The notes below the pieces were generated by a model that saw only the letters and a program-made list of their open reading frames with translations, was not told the DNA's origin and did no database searches. Positions 27,883 through 38,490 of a stretch of 64,000 nt of DNA are shown piece after piece; position 1 is the first letter of the stretch; each line of letters starts with the position of its first letter. The translations under genes were made by a program, and so were the position numbers. The stretch is from Listeria sp. PSOL-1 (GTDB lineage: Bacteria; Bacillota; Bacilli; Lactobacillales; Listeriaceae), in assembly GCF_902806445.1 (NCBI RefSeq), contig NZ_LR760298.1, forward strand, positions 62,001-126,000. The letters are read 5' to 3'.

Positions 27883-29286
27883 GTGGATAAATTATTTCTA
27901 GCCCGTTTCCAGTTCGCATCAACAACGATTTTTCACTTTCTCTTTGTGCCGCTATCTATCGGACTTGTTTTCATGGTAGCGCTCATGCAAACGTTGTATG
28001 TTGTGAAAGGAAAAGACGTATACAAAAGAATGGCGAAGTTTTGGGGGCATTTATTTTTAATTAACTTTGCGGTGGGGGTCGTGACAGGGATTATTCAAGA
28101 GTTCCAATTTGGTATGAACTGGTCTGATTATTCTCGCTTTGTAGGCGATGTTTTTGGAGCACCGCTTGCAATCGAAGCACTTCTTGCATTCTTTATGGAA
28201 TCTACGTTTATTGGACTGTGGATTTTCGGATGGGACCGCCTAGGCAAAAAGCTTCATTTAGCTTGTATTTGGCTCGTTTCTATTGGGACGATCTTATCGA
28301 GTTTTTGGATTCTAGCAGCTAACTCGTTTATGCAGCATCCAGTCGCTTTTACTTTTAAAAACGGACGTGCTGAAATGAATGATTTTTGGAAATTGATTAC
28401 AAATGGGCAAGTATTGGTTGAATTTCCACACGTTATTTTTGGTGCTTTTGCAACAGGTGCGTTCTTTATTGCCGGTGTCAGTGCGTATAAGATGCTTAAG
28501 AAAAAAGATGTACAATTTTTCAAGCGTTCTTTCCAAATTGCGATGGTAATGGCTGTTATCGGTGGTTTTGGGACGGCATTTAGTGGTCATTCGCAAGCAC
28601 AATACTTAGTTAAAACGCAACCAATGAAAATGGCAGCAACAGAAGGTGTATGGAATGATACAGCTGACCCTGCACCGTGGAACATGATTGCTGGTATTAA
28701 TTCAAAAAAACAAAAAAATGATTGGGAAGTACGAATTCCTTATGCTTTAAGTTTCTTATCTTATTCCACTTTCTCAGGTTCAGTGGAAGGTATGAATTCT
28801 TTACAAAAGAAATATGAGAAAAAATATGGTCCTGGTGATTATATTCCACCAGTAAAAACTTCATTCTGGAGTTTCCGTATTATGGTTCTTGCTGGTATGA
28901 TCATGATTTTAACAGCGATAGTTGGTGTTATTCTTGCATGGCGTAAACGTTTAGAACATACAACTTGGTATTTAAAAATTATGGTACCGATGATTGTATT
29001 TCCATTTATAGCCAATTCAATGGGCTGGATTATGACTGAAATTGGACGTCAACCATGGGTTGTTTTTGGTTACATGCAAACGAGCCAGGCCGTTTCGCCT
29101 AATGTATCATCAGGGCAGATCCTGTTTTCGATCATTACATTTTCAACAATCTATTCCATTTTGGCCATCGTTCTTGTCTATCTATTTATTCGCGATATTA
29201 AAAAAGGACCATTTGGGGAACAAAAAGAGGAAAATACTTCTGTAGATCCATTTGATAAAGGGGGCGAAAAAGTTGTCACTGAATGA
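27883..29286 (+). CDS. cydA: Cytochrome bd ubiquinol oxidase subunit I
   Basis: 467 residues from the GTG at 27883, after GAAGGAGGAG; a longer frame to 27853 starts before that binding site. Haem-binding subunit of the membrane terminal oxidase: a His in the first helix (TTIFHFLF), HVIFGAF, EFQFGMNW, and the conserved Met and GRQPW in NSMGWIMTEIGRQPWVV. The quinone loop is of the short type. First gene of cydABCD. Upstream 230 bases contain a half-matching Rex-like sequence (see rejected list) and a small hairpin AGTTGG/CCAACT next to the binding site. Confidence 0.96.
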   Translation: MDKLFLARFQFASTTIFHFLFVPLSIGLVFMVALMQTLYVVKGKDVYKRMAKFWGHLFLINFAVGVVTGIIQEFQFGMNWSDYSRFVGDVFGAPLAIEALLAFFMESTFIGLWIFGWDRLGKKLHLACIWLVSIGTILSSFWILAANSFMQHPVAFTFKNGRAEMNDFWKLITNGQVLVEFPHVIFGAFATGAFFIAGVSAYKMLKKKDVQFFKRSFQIAMVMAVIGGFGTAFSGHSQAQYLVKTQPMKMAATEGVWNDTADPAPWNMIAGINSKKQKNDWEVRIPYALSFLSYSTFSGSVEGMNSLQKKYEKKYGPGDYIPPVKTSFWSFRIMVLAGMIMILTAIVGVILAWRKRLEHTTWYLKIMVPMIVFPFIANSMGWIMTEIGRQPWVVFGYMQTSQAVSPNVSSGQILFSIITFSTIYSILAIVLVYLFIRDIKKGPFGEQKEENTSVDPFDKGGEKVVTE

Positions 29287-30286
29287 GTTATGGTTTCTGC
29301 TAATTGCAATTTTATTTATTGGATTCTTTTTCCTTGAAGGGTTTGATTTTGGCGTAGGGATGTCAACCCGTTTTATGGCTCGTAATGATATGGAACGGCG
29401 TGTTCTGATTAACACAATTGGCCCATTTTGGGATGCTAATGAGGTGTGGCTACTTACTGCTGGTGGGGCAATTTTTGCGGCATTTCCACATTGGTATGCT
29501 ACGATGTTTAGCGGTTATTACATTCCGCTTGTCCTTTTCCTATTAGCGCTTATCGGCCGTGGTGTTTCGTTTGAGTTTCGGAGTAAAAAAAGCTCTGTTG
29601 CGTGGGCAAAAACTTGGGATTGGGTTGTTTTTCTTGGCAGCTTATTACCTCCGTTTTTATTAGGTGTTTTATTCTCAAGCTTAATCCAGGGAATGCCAAT
29701 CAATTCTAGTATGGATATGTATGCAGGTTTCTTTGACTATATCACGCTGTTTTCTGTTTGGGGTGGACTGACCATTACGCTTATTTGTTTACTTCATGGG
29801 TTGCTGTTTATTACGCTTCGTACAGAAGATGATATTCAGGATCGTGCACGTCGTTTGGCAAAACGGGTTTGGTTTATTACAATTCCAGTACTTGTTATTT
29901 ATGTAGTCTTAGCGTTCTTCTTTACAGATCTTTTCCAAGTTAGACCAATCCTTGTACCACTTTTTATTGCGATTGTTGTGGTGATGTACGTCCTTTCAGC
30001 TATTTTCATTTGGAAAGATCGTGATGTCCTTGCCTTTACATTTGGAGGCTTAGGTATTGTGTTCACTGTGGGAACACTCTTTGTAGGACTTTTCCCACGC
30101 GTGATGATCAGTTCAATTGATTCGGCATTTGACTTAACAATTAATAACGCAGCATCTGGACAATATTCCTTAAGTGTTATGACAATTGTAGCGGTATCAT
30201 TACTTCCGTTTGTACTTGGCTATCAAGTTTGGAGTTACTATGTCTTCCGCAAACGCGTTTCTAGTAAGGAGAAAATGACGTATTAA
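29273..30286 (+). CDS. cydB: Cytochrome bd ubiquinol oxidase subunit II
   Basis: 337 residues. I chose the TTG at 29273 (protein begins SLNELWFLLIAILF), with AAAGGGGGCG upstream; it overlaps cydA by 14 bases. Contains FFLEGFDFGVGM and GPFWDANEVWLL, the usual subunit II signatures, with nine predicted membrane helices. Pairs with CydA. Confidence 0.96.
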   Translation: MSLNELWFLLIAILFIGFFFLEGFDFGVGMSTRFMARNDMERRVLINTIGPFWDANEVWLLTAGGAIFAAFPHWYATMFSGYYIPLVLFLLALIGRGVSFEFRSKKSSVAWAKTWDWVVFLGSLLPPFLLGVLFSSLIQGMPINSSMDMYAGFFDYITLFSVWGGLTITLICLLHGLLFITLRTEDDIQDRARRLAKRVWFITIPVLVIYVVLAFFFTDLFQVRPILVPLFIAIVVVMYVLSAIFIWKDRDVLAFTFGGLGIVFTVGTLFVGLFPRVMISSIDSAFDLTINNAASGQYSLSVMTIVAVSLLPFVLGYQVWSYYVFRKRVSSKEKMTY

Positions 30287-32010
30287 TGGGAAAAGAATTA
30301 TTTAACTATCCAAGAATTAAATGGATTCTTAGCTTACTTGCTGTTTTTACAACGATTCAAGCTGTAGCAATTATTGTGATGGCGCGTTTTTTAGCACGTG
30401 CCATCACTGATTTATTTCATGGTAAAGCATTTTCCGATGTTGTCGTACAAATAAGTCTCTTTTTAGTGGCTTATTTTGTGCGACATTTTTTAAACGTATG
30501 GAAAAAGCAAATGGTTTACACTTACGCAGCGAAAATTGGCAGTAAAATGAGAGAAGAATTATTAGAAAATATATTTGTACTTGGGCCACGATTTACAAGT
30601 GAAATAGGAACTGGAAAAATTGTAACCATGGTAATGGAAGGGATTCAGAATTTTAGACGCTATTTAGAGTTGTTTTTGCCTAAATTTGTAAATATGATGT
30701 TGATCCCGGCGATTATTTGGATTTATATTGTAATGCAAGATACTACTTCGGCAATTATTCTTTTTGTTACGCTACCCATTTTAATCTTATTTTTAATTAT
30801 TCTTGGTTTGGCAGCTAAAAAGCAAGCAGATTCACAATTTGACTCTTATCGCATTTTATCTAATCACTTTGTGGATTCGCTCAAAGGTCTTGAGACATTA
30901 AAATATCTTGGTTTAAGTCGTAGTCATGAGAAAAGTATTGCTGGAACAAGTAAACGGTATCGAAAAGCCACAATGAAAACATTACGTGTTGCTTTTCTTT
31001 CTTCCTTTGCTTTAGACTTTTTTACGATGCTTTCCATTGCTGTTGTTGCCTTGTTTCTAGGGCTAGGCTTAATTGATGGTTTAACTAGTTTACCTGTTGC
31101 TTTGGCGATTTTAATTCTCGCACCAGAATATTTTTTACCTGTACGTGAGCTAGGGAGCGATTATCATGCTACGCTTGACGGACAAGAAGCAGGCCGTGAG
31201 ATTCAGGACATTATTCATCGTGGTAAACAGCAAAAACAACTTGAAAATGGCACAATGGCTAATGAATATTCAGCTAACAGCATCTTTCGTTTGCAAAATA
31301 TTTCTGTACAACATGATACAGCAGGACTCCGTTCGCTTTCTCAAATCGATTTGACCGTTTCGGGGGTTGAGAAAATTGGTATTATTGGAGCTACGGGATC
31401 AGGCAAGTCGACAATGATTGATGTTTTAAGTGGATTTTTAAGACCTACGTCTGGTCATTTTACATTGGATGAAGATGATCATGTTCGACTAACAAGCAAA
31501 GAATGGCAGAAACAAGTGACTTATATTCCGCAACATCCTTATCTATTTCACGCTACCATTGCTGACAATATTCGTTTTTATCATCCTAAAGCAAGTGATG
31601 AACAGGTGGAAAATGCCGCAACAGCAGCTGGACTTACAGATATGATTGCAGAAACACATGCTGGATATGAAACGATTGTCGGAGAAGCCGGGCGCTTGTT
31701 GAGTGGCGGTCAAGAGCAGAGAATCGCACTGGCACGCGCATTCTTATCTGACCGACGAATTGTGCTAATGGATGAACCCACAGCTCATTTAGACATTGAA
31801 ACGGAATATGAATTGAAAAAACCAATGCTAGAACTATTTCAAAATAGGCTCGTTTTCTTTGCTACACACCGTTTGCACTGGATGCTTGAAATGGATAGGA
31901 TTATTGTACTTGATCATGGACAGGTAGTTGAAATGGGGACACACGATGATCTCATTCAAGAAAAAGGTTATTACTATCGCTTAGTTAAAGCGCAGTTGGA
32001 GGAGATATGA
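30286..32010 (+). CDS. cydC: Cyd ABC transporter subunit, CydD/CydC type (first)
   Basis: 574 residues: six-helix membrane domain, then an ATPase with Walker A GATGSGKST, signature LSGGQEQRIALARAFL, Walker B VLMDEPTAHLD. The heterodimer with the next gene is needed for cytochrome bd assembly; in E. coli it moves thiols and haem. Start ATG overlaps the cydB stop by one base. Symbol follows the Bacillus gene order. Confidence 0.93.
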   Translation: MGKELFNYPRIKWILSLLAVFTTIQAVAIIVMARFLARAITDLFHGKAFSDVVVQISLFLVAYFVRHFLNVWKKQMVYTYAAKIGSKMREELLENIFVLGPRFTSEIGTGKIVTMVMEGIQNFRRYLELFLPKFVNMMLIPAIIWIYIVMQDTTSAIILFVTLPILILFLIILGLAAKKQADSQFDSYRILSNHFVDSLKGLETLKYLGLSRSHEKSIAGTSKRYRKATMKTLRVAFLSSFALDFFTMLSIAVVALFLGLGLIDGLTSLPVALAILILAPEYFLPVRELGSDYHATLDGQEAGREIQDIIHRGKQQKQLENGTMANEYSANSIFRLQNISVQHDTAGLRSLSQIDLTVSGVEKIGIIGATGSGKSTMIDVLSGFLRPTSGHFTLDEDDHVRLTSKEWQKQVTYIPQHPYLFHATIADNIRFYHPKASDEQVENAATAAGLTDMIAETHAGYETIVGEAGRLLSGGQEQRIALARAFLSDRRIVLMDEPTAHLDIETEYELKKPMLELFQNRLVFFATHRLHWMLEMDRIIVLDHGQVVEMGTHDDLIQEKGYYYRLVKAQLEEI

Positions 32011-33731
32011 TGCGGAGAAGTAGCTGGATAAAACCATATATTAAGCAAAATCTTAGGCTGTTTCTAATCGTTATTTTTCTCGGTGTGTTAACATTTTCTG
32101 CGGGTGCGGCGTTAATGTTTACTTCAGGACATCTGATTTCTAAAAGTTCGCTTATGCCAGAATCGATTATGGCAGTTTATGTGGCAACGGTTGGGGTAAG
32201 GACGTTTGGTATCTTGCGTTCGGTTTCACGCTATGTGGAACGTCTTGCTAGCCATTCCTTAGTACTTAGAATCTTGGAAAAAATGCGCGTACGCTTGTAT
32301 CGAATTCTAGAGCCGCAATCACTACTTATTAAAGCGCGTTACCGGACAGGAGATATTCTTGGCCTTTTAACCGATGATATTGAGCATTTGCAAAACTTTT
32401 ATTTAACAACAATGCTCCCTGCTATTGTTAGTTTGATCCTTTATTTAGGTGTAGTGATTGCAATTGGTGTATTCTCTGTTTCGTTTGCTATTGTCTTCTT
32501 GGTTTTAATTGGCTTGTTAGTTTTTGTTTTGCCTTGGATTTCTTTACTTTATGCACGAACTAAAAATGCGTGGCTAAAACAGGGGCGAAACAGACTTTAT
32601 CAACAGTTTACGGATACCGTTTTTGGAATTAGTGACTTACTCTTTAGTGGACGTGAAAAGTCTTTTATTAAGCAGTATGAAAAAGATGAGCAAGAGTTAT
32701 TAAGTGTTGAAACAAAGCAGTTTCATTTTGTGAATTGGCGCGATTTCTTTGGTCAGCTGGTGATGGGGGCTTTGGTTGTTACTGCGCTTTATTTTAGTGC
32801 AAATGAGGTTCATCAAGGCGCTTTTTCGGCAACATTGATTGCAGCTTTTACACTTGCGATGATGTCCCTTGCGGAAGCTTTTATTCCTGTTGCAAGTGCT
32901 GTTAGTGATGCGTCACTTTATCAAGATTCGCTAACGCGCCTTGACCAAATTGAAGTGCCAAATGAACCGGAAAAAGCAGAACGAATCAACACCGAACAAG
33001 TAAAAATTTGTGCGAACCAATTAACCTTTAAATATCAAAAAGATGGACGAAAGATCCTTGATCAGTTTCATTTTGAATTAGAGCAAGGCAAGAAAGTGGC
33101 GATTATTGGCCGAAGTGGAACAGGCAAGTCAACGTTGTTAAAACTTATTCAAGGTGCCTTAAAGCCGACTTCTGGTCAGATAACAATAAATGATATCGAC
33201 GCTACTAAGCTTACTTCACAAATGGCTGAAATGACAGCGATGCTTAATCAAAAAGCTCATTTGTTTAGCACGTCTGTTTTAAATAATATTCGCCTTGGGA
33301 ACCCAGATGCAACAGATGAAGAAGTTCATCAAGCTGCAAAACAAGTGAAAATTCATGATTTTATTATGAGTATGCCTGAAGGTTACCAAACACAGATGTC
33401 CGAGATGGGTGCACGTTTTTCTGGTGGTGAGCGGCAACGCATTGCGCTTGCACGTATTTTACTTCAAGATACTCCGGTTGTGATACTAGATGAACCTACT
33501 GTAGGGCTTGATCCTGTAACTGAACGTGATCTATTAGCCACTATTTTTGAAACATTGAAAGATAAATCACTGATTTGGGTTACGCATCATTTAGTTGGTG
33601 TAAAGAAAATGGATCAAGTAATTTTTCTTGAAGAAGGTAAAGTATTAATGGAAGGTACACATCAGGAGCTATTAGCACATATGCCAAGATATCAACATTT
33701 ATATCGCCTTGATCGTCCAATTGATCTATAG
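32007..33731 (+). CDS. cydD: Cyd ABC transporter subunit, CydD/CydC type (second)
   Basis: 574 residues, same architecture as its partner. Walker A GRSGTGKST, signature FSGGERQRIALARILL, Walker B VVILDEPTVGLD. Overlaps the first subunit gene by four bases (ATGA), ensuring equal expression. Ends the operon; a long imperfect hairpin follows. Confidence 0.93.
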   Translation: MMRRSSWIKPYIKQNLRLFLIVIFLGVLTFSAGAALMFTSGHLISKSSLMPESIMAVYVATVGVRTFGILRSVSRYVERLASHSLVLRILEKMRVRLYRILEPQSLLIKARYRTGDILGLLTDDIEHLQNFYLTTMLPAIVSLILYLGVVIAIGVFSVSFAIVFLVLIGLLVFVLPWISLLYARTKNAWLKQGRNRLYQQFTDTVFGISDLLFSGREKSFIKQYEKDEQELLSVETKQFHFVNWRDFFGQLVMGALVVTALYFSANEVHQGAFSATLIAAFTLAMMSLAEAFIPVASAVSDASLYQDSLTRLDQIEVPNEPEKAERINTEQVKICANQLTFKYQKDGRKILDQFHFELEQGKKVAIIGRSGTGKSTLLKLIQGALKPTSGQITINDIDATKLTSQMAEMTAMLNQKAHLFSTSVLNNIRLGNPDATDEEVHQAAKQVKIHDFIMSMPEGYQTQMSEMGARFSGGERQRIALARILLQDTPVVILDEPTVGLDPVTERDLLATIFETLKDKSLIWVTHHLVGVKKMDQVIFLEEGKVLMEGTHQELLAHMPRYQHLYRLDRPIDL

Positions 33732-33766
33732 ATTGTGAAAAGCTGGGTAGTAAATAAATCGATGGA

Positions 33767-33840
33767 GCAGGTTTTGCTAGTCTCGTAAATTCGCTACTAC
33801 AAGAGTAGTCATTAGCGTAAAAAGAGCAGACAAAACCTGC
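33767..33840. other. Long imperfect hairpin after cydABCD
   Basis: GCAGGTTTTG (33767-33776) pairs perfectly with CAAAACCTGC (33831-33840). Inner segments also pair (TTCGCTA with TAGCGTA, CTAC with GTAG). No T run follows in either direction, so this is not a normal terminator. It may protect the 3' end of the cyd message or belong to the leader of the next gene. Confidence 0.5.
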
Positions 33841-33887
33841 CAATTGAAATATTTCTGTTCTATTAAATTTTGAAAATGGAGTGGACA

Positions 33888-35396
33888 ATGATGAATCACT
33901 ATATTATGGGTGTAGATATTGGAACATCAAGTACAAAAGCTGTTCTGTTTGATCAATCCGGGAACATCATTATGAATTATGCTGTACACTATGAATTAAT
34001 AACCGATATTGATGGAAAAGCAGAACAAGATCCTGCTGAAATTTTCGCAGCAGTAGTGGAAGCGATACAAGGTGTAATGGCTAGGAGTAATCTTGAACGT
34101 GATAAATTAAAAGCGGTTTCATTTAGTGCGGCAATGCACAGTTTAATCTTGATTGATAACCATGATAAGCCAATAACAAATTGTATTACTTGGGCAGATA
34201 GGCGAAGTGGTATTTTATTAGAACATTTGAAACAAGCGTTTCATTTAAATCGATTATATGAACGAACTGGAACACCTATTCATCCAATGAGCCCGTTTGC
34301 TAAACTTTGTTGGTTAAATAAAACAGCACCAGAAAAAATTGCACAAACAAAGATAATTTGTGGAATTAAAAGCTACTGCCTTTACCAATTTTTCGGGGAG
34401 TGGCTGATCGATGAATCACTTGCTTCTGGATCTGGCCTGTATAATACAAAGGCAGGCGCTTGGGATGATGAGGCACTTGAGATCGCCCAAGTTTCAACAA
34501 CAAAATTGCCTAAAGTTGTTGCGGAAACTTATCAATTAAAAGGGATGAGCGCAGAGTGGATAAAGCAGTTAGGTCTTTCACGAGAAACCATTTTTGTAAT
34601 GGGTGGAAATGATGGAGCGATGGCCAATTTAGGGATCCAAGCAACGGGAGTACACGATGTAACGGTAACGGTTGGAACAAGTGGTGCCGTTAGGAAAACA
34701 ACAGATCATTTTGAGACAGATCATTTAAGCCGTACATTTTGCTATCATCTAGGTGAAAAGATGTTCGTTAGAGGTGGCGCTGTAAATAACGGTGGTAAAA
34801 CGATTGAATGGGCATTGCAACAGTTTGCCTCAATGGAATTACAGCAAACAAAAGATTATGGCCAATTAATGGAAGATGCGGCGAAGATATCACTTGGTGC
34901 GGATGGCTTGATTTTTTTGCCATACTTACTAGGTGAACGTGCACCGTTTTGGACAAGTGAGATTCGTGGGGCGTTTTTAGGCTTAACGATTAATCATACG
35001 CCTGCTCATATGATTCGAGCGGTTATTGAAGGTGTAGCATTAAATTTAGCAAGTGTTTATGAAGCGGTGAAAGCAGAAAACGATGTTATTTATGTATCAG
35101 GAGGGATTTCTCGACATGCTTTTTGGTGTCAATTATTAGCAGACGTTTTTAACCGTAAAGTATTTGTACCACATACTGTTGAAGGATCGAGTTTAGGCGC
35201 TGCAATTATTGCGATGTATTCGATCGGGTTAATTGATGATTTAAAATTGCCTAAGAAACCAAAAATAATTGCTAGTTATACCCCAAACACTGAACGCTCG
35301 AAGAAATATCAGAGCTTGCTTACGATCTTTGAACAAGCTGCTACAAGTTTGAAGGTAACAAATCAAGAAATAATCAAATGGCAGAATGAACAATAA
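33888..35396 (+). CDS. Gluconokinase-type FGGY sugar kinase
   Basis: 502 residues, FGGY family. N-terminal MGVDIGTSSTKAVLFD phosphate-binding loop, SFSAAMHSLILID, then the C-terminal half with YVSGGISRHAFWCQLLADV. Sequence features favour gluconate, but the family also contains xylulose and glycerol kinases. ATG 33888 lies six bases after GGAG. No gluconate permease or 6-phosphogluconate dehydrogenase is next to it. Confidence 0.82.
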   Translation: MMNHYIMGVDIGTSSTKAVLFDQSGNIIMNYAVHYELITDIDGKAEQDPAEIFAAVVEAIQGVMARSNLERDKLKAVSFSAAMHSLILIDNHDKPITNCITWADRRSGILLEHLKQAFHLNRLYERTGTPIHPMSPFAKLCWLNKTAPEKIAQTKIICGIKSYCLYQFFGEWLIDESLASGSGLYNTKAGAWDDEALEIAQVSTTKLPKVVAETYQLKGMSAEWIKQLGLSRETIFVMGGNDGAMANLGIQATGVHDVTVTVGTSGAVRKTTDHFETDHLSRTFCYHLGEKMFVRGGAVNNGGKTIEWALQQFASMELQQTKDYGQLMEDAAKISLGADGLIFLPYLLGERAPFWTSEIRGAFLGLTINHTPAHMIRAVIEGVALNLASVYEAVKAENDVIYVSGGISRHAFWCQLLADVFNRKVFVPHTVEGSSLGAAIIAMYSIGLIDDLKLPKKPKIIASYTPNTERSKKYQSLLTIFEQAATSLKVTNQEIIKWQNEQ

Positions 35397-35435
35397 TTGC
35401 ACCGATTATTTTTAGGGAAAATGAATAGATTTTAC

Positions 35436-35464
35436 TTGCACTTTTATAGCAAAACGGCTACACT
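35436..35464 (+). promoter_or_regulatory. Promoter of the SRP RNA
   Basis: TTGCAC (35436-35441), 17-base spacer, TACACT (35459-35464). Transcription from about 35471 to the terminator at 35832 would give a precursor of about 360 nt, as in B. subtilis, where scRNA is cut from a 354-nt precursor. Confidence 0.7.
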
Positions 35465-35510
35465 AATGTTTGAGCCTATTTTTAACGGCTTTTGACTAGT
35501 GGTATTACAT

Positions 35511-35783
35511 TTGCCGTGCTAGACGGGGAAGTAGCGGAGCCCTGTAACCCGAAGACCGCTCTAGCGGGGTTGAATTCCTTTGTTTGAGGCATATACCTGT
35601 TTGGTCCGCATTTAATAAGTGGTGTTGACGATTGGGTCTTGCGCAATGAAAACCTGTGAACCATGTCAGGTCCGGAAGGAAGCAGCATTAAGCAGTGCCT
35701 TTCATGTGCCGCAGGGTAGCCTAATTTGAGCTAACTGTTAGAAAAGCGCAGGTGGTTATATGTCGATCTGAGGTGCACGGCGT
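35511..35783 (+). ncRNA. ffs: Signal recognition particle RNA (long, Bacillus type)
   Basis: The helix 8 domain is unmistakable: CCTGTGAACCATGTCAGGTC followed by CGGAAGGAAGCAGC. GCCGTGC (35513-35519) and GCACGGC (35775-35781) close the molecule. About 271 nt, the large type with an Alu domain. It binds Ffh. Located before dnaX as in other Bacilli. Confidence 0.96.
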
Positions 35784-35802
35784 TAATTTTAAAATAAAAC
35801 GT

Positions 35803-35832
35803 AAACTCTCTTTATAGTGAAGAGAGTTTTTT
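35803..35832 (+). terminator. Terminator after SRP RNA
   Basis: AAACTCTCTT (35803-35812) pairs with AAGAGAGTTT (35820-35829), followed by T's. Confidence 0.92.
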
Positions 35833-35943
35833 GCGACTTACTGGAACTCCAGATGTCCTCTTTTCAACTAGAAAAGTACTATCACAAAAAAGTGAAAACT
35901 GATATAATAAATAATAGATTTAATTGGCCAAAGGATGAAAACA

Positions 35944-36591
35944 ATGCAATTTATCAAGAAAAAAAGGAATATTATCGTTATATCAGCGATCATTGCAATG
36001 ATCGCGATCGGAGTCTTTTTAGGCACATTATTTGGCTTATTTCAAAAGCAAGAGGTTTTTGATGAATATCAAGTAGCCTATGAAAATAATGGAAAGCTCT
36101 ATGAAGTATCCCCGATTGTAGGCAGTGATATTGGGATTGATAAAAAAAATAATAGTAAAAATATGTACTTTCGAATCAACAGTTACCCACATATTGAATA
36201 TTTATTTCGAACAGCTTATAAGCAATATGAAATAGACAACACCGTTAAACATAAAAAATACGATGGAAAACTTGATTACAGAGTTGCTGATAATGCGTAT
36301 GTCATCCAAGAAAATATGTATCGCACAGGGAGTGATACATTTAAAACTTACGCTATCCATAACAAAGTAGGGCGAAAGGTTTATCACTATGATCCACGAG
36401 AAACATCAACCGATCGCTATATTGTTCGCATAAAACCTACCATACTACAAGGATACAATAACCAAAAAAATAGCAGCAATGATGACTATTTAAACGTTAC
36501 TAAGCTATTTAAGGAAAAATTAAACAAAAACATCAAAGTCAAAATCAACCATCAAAAAAGACTTGTGATTTTTTCAATGGAAGATAGCTAA
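35944..36591 (+). CDS. Membrane-anchored protein, unknown
   Basis: About 215 residues: a short basic start (MQFIKKKRN), one membrane helix (about 10-33), and a 180-residue outside part with many Tyr, Asn and Lys and no recognised motif. AAAGGA nine bases before ATG 35944 fits better than the ATG at 35935. It lies alone between SRP RNA and dnaX, a place normally without a gene, so it is probably an insertion. Confidence 0.65.
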   Translation: MQFIKKKRNIIVISAIIAMIAIGVFLGTLFGLFQKQEVFDEYQVAYENNGKLYEVSPIVGSDIGIDKKNNSKNMYFRINSYPHIEYLFRTAYKQYEIDNTVKHKKYDGKLDYRVADNAYVIQENMYRTGSDTFKTYAIHNKVGRKVYHYDPRETSTDRYIVRIKPTILQGYNNQKNSSNDDYLNVTKLFKEKLNKNIKVKINHQKRLVIFSMEDS

Positions 36592-36737
36592 CCAGTTACC
36601 GCCTTCTAAAGAGTGCTGGCCATGAAAAAGCGCAAGTTAAAGATTAAAATAAACGGCATTATAGTAAACGTTTCTTCTTATCAAAGCGCTTGATATAAGC
36701 TATAATAAGAATACTAAGGTTTGAAGGAGAGTGTAAG

Positions 36738-38465
36738 ATGGCATATCAAGCATTATATCGTGTTTTTAGACCACAATCGTTTGAAGATGTTGTTGGCCAA
36801 AGCCATGTCACAAGGACACTTCAAAACGCCATCTCTCAAAACAAAACATCACATGCATATCTTTTTAGTGGTCCGAGAGGTACCGGAAAAACCAGTGCTG
36901 CAAAAATTTTTGCCAAAGCAATAAATTGTGAGAATAGCATAAATGGCGAGCCATGTAATGACTGTGATATTTGCCATGGGATTACAGATGGAACGGTTCC
37001 CGATGTGCTAGAAATTGATGCCGCAAGTAATAATGGCGTGGAAGAAATCCGTGACATTCGTGAAAAGGTAAAATATGCACCAACTATTGCTAAGTATAAA
37101 GTATATATCATCGATGAAGTGCACATGCTTTCAACAGGGGCTTTTAACGCGCTTTTAAAAACATTAGAAGAACCACCAAAGCATGTTATTTTTATTTTGG
37201 CTACAACAGAGCCGCATAAATTACCACTGACGATCATTTCACGTGTGCAGCGCTTTGATTTTAAACGAATAACAACACAAGATATCGTTGAACGCATGTG
37301 CTACATTTTAGAGGAAGAAAATATTGTTTACGATAAAAAGGCATTAATGATTGTTGCCCAGGCGGCAGAAGGTGGCATGCGTGATGCACTTAGCTTGCTT
37401 GATCAGGTGATTTCTTATGGCTCAGAAGAAGTGACAGTAGCTGATGCGCTTGAGATTACGGGCTCAGTTGCACAAAGTTTACTCGTAGAACTTGTCTCTG
37501 GAATTATGAGGCAAGATGCGGCTGGTACACTTACCACACTTTCCAAACTGTTTGTTGAAGGGAAAGACCCAGCGCGTCTTATAGAAGATTTATTAGTGTT
37601 TTTCCGTGATATTTTACTTTTTCAAAAAGCGCCTAATTTAGAAGAAGTGTTAGAGCGAGCCTTAGTAGACGACGAGTTCCAGCAGTTAGCTAAAGAGGCT
37701 AGTGCAAGTAAAATCTATCAATATGTAAAAGTTTTAAATGACACAGAAGGACAAATGCGTTTTTCTAATCATCCAGGAGTATATGTTGAAGTGGCACTAG
37801 TGCAGTTAACACAAATTGGAACAGAAAGTTTGCCTACCCAAGAAGGCACAAGTGAAGATTTCACATCTTTACAAAATGAAATGAATGAATTGCGTTCTCA
37901 ATTTACTGCACTAAAAAAGCAAGTTGAAAACGGTGCAATCGAAACAACGAAAACGTCAGAGCCAAAACCAACTCGCAGTAAGAAAGCAAATATGAATAAC
38001 AGTAAGAAGTTCAAAGCACCAATTGGTAAAATCAATCATGTATTAAGCACAGCCAAAAAACAAAATTTACAGCTTATTCGCGGTGCTTGGAGCGAACTGC
38101 TCTCCATGTTGCTCGCCTCACAAGCTGCACTTTTGAATGACGCTGAGCCAGTTGCTGCATCAGACGACACTTTTGTGTTAAAATTTAAGCATGAAATTCA
38201 TTGTCAAATGGCAATGGACAATGCTACTTTTGTCGAAACGCTTAGCACCAATATTTCCAAATTAACAAAAAGCAATTACGCTTTTATTGGGATTCCAGAA
38301 GTGCAGTGGATGGAAGTGCGCGAAGAGTTTATCCAAAGCCAAGGCATGGGCCCAAATGAGGAAGAAGCTGTAGACCAAGCAGTTGAAACGGCACCAAACG
38401 ACGATAAATTTGTCTCAGAAGCCCTAAAGCTTGTTGGTGAAGATTTGCTAGAAATTAAAGAATAA
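36738..38465 (+). CDS. dnaX: DNA polymerase III subunits gamma/tau
   Basis: Clamp-loader ATPase. 575 residues: Walker [10 protein letters not shown], four-cysteine zinc site (C-x8-CNDCDIC), Walker B IIDEVHML, sensor [10 protein letters not shown], then the Pro/Lys-rich linker (about 405-440) and the tau C-terminal domain. GAAGGAG before the ATG. Forms the conserved dnaX-ybaB-recR-yaaL cluster. Confidence 0.97.
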   Translation: MAYQALYRVFRPQSFEDVVGQSHVTRTLQNAISQNKTSHAYLFSGPRGTGKTSAAKIFAKAINCENSINGEPCNDCDICHGITDGTVPDVLEIDAASNNGVEEIRDIREKVKYAPTIAKYKVYIIDEVHMLSTGAFNALLKTLEEPPKHVIFILATTEPHKLPLTIISRVQRFDFKRITTQDIVERMCYILEEENIVYDKKALMIVAQAAEGGMRDALSLLDQVISYGSEEVTVADALEITGSVAQSLLVELVSGIMRQDAAGTLTTLSKLFVEGKDPARLIEDLLVFFRDILLFQKAPNLEEVLERALVDDEFQQLAKEASASKIYQYVKVLNDTEGQMRFSNHPGVYVEVALVQLTQIGTESLPTQEGTSEDFTSLQNEMNELRSQFTALKKQVENGAIETTKTSEPKPTRSKKANMNNSKKFKAPIGKINHVLSTAKKQNLQLIRGAWSELLSMLLASQAALLNDAEPVAASDDTFVLKFKHEIHCQMAMDNATFVETLSTNISKLTKSNYAFIGIPEVQWMEVREEFIQSQGMGPNEEEAVDQAVETAPNDDKFVSEALKLVGEDLLEIKE

Positions 38466-38490
38466 AATTGACAAGAAGGAGATTTTTAAT

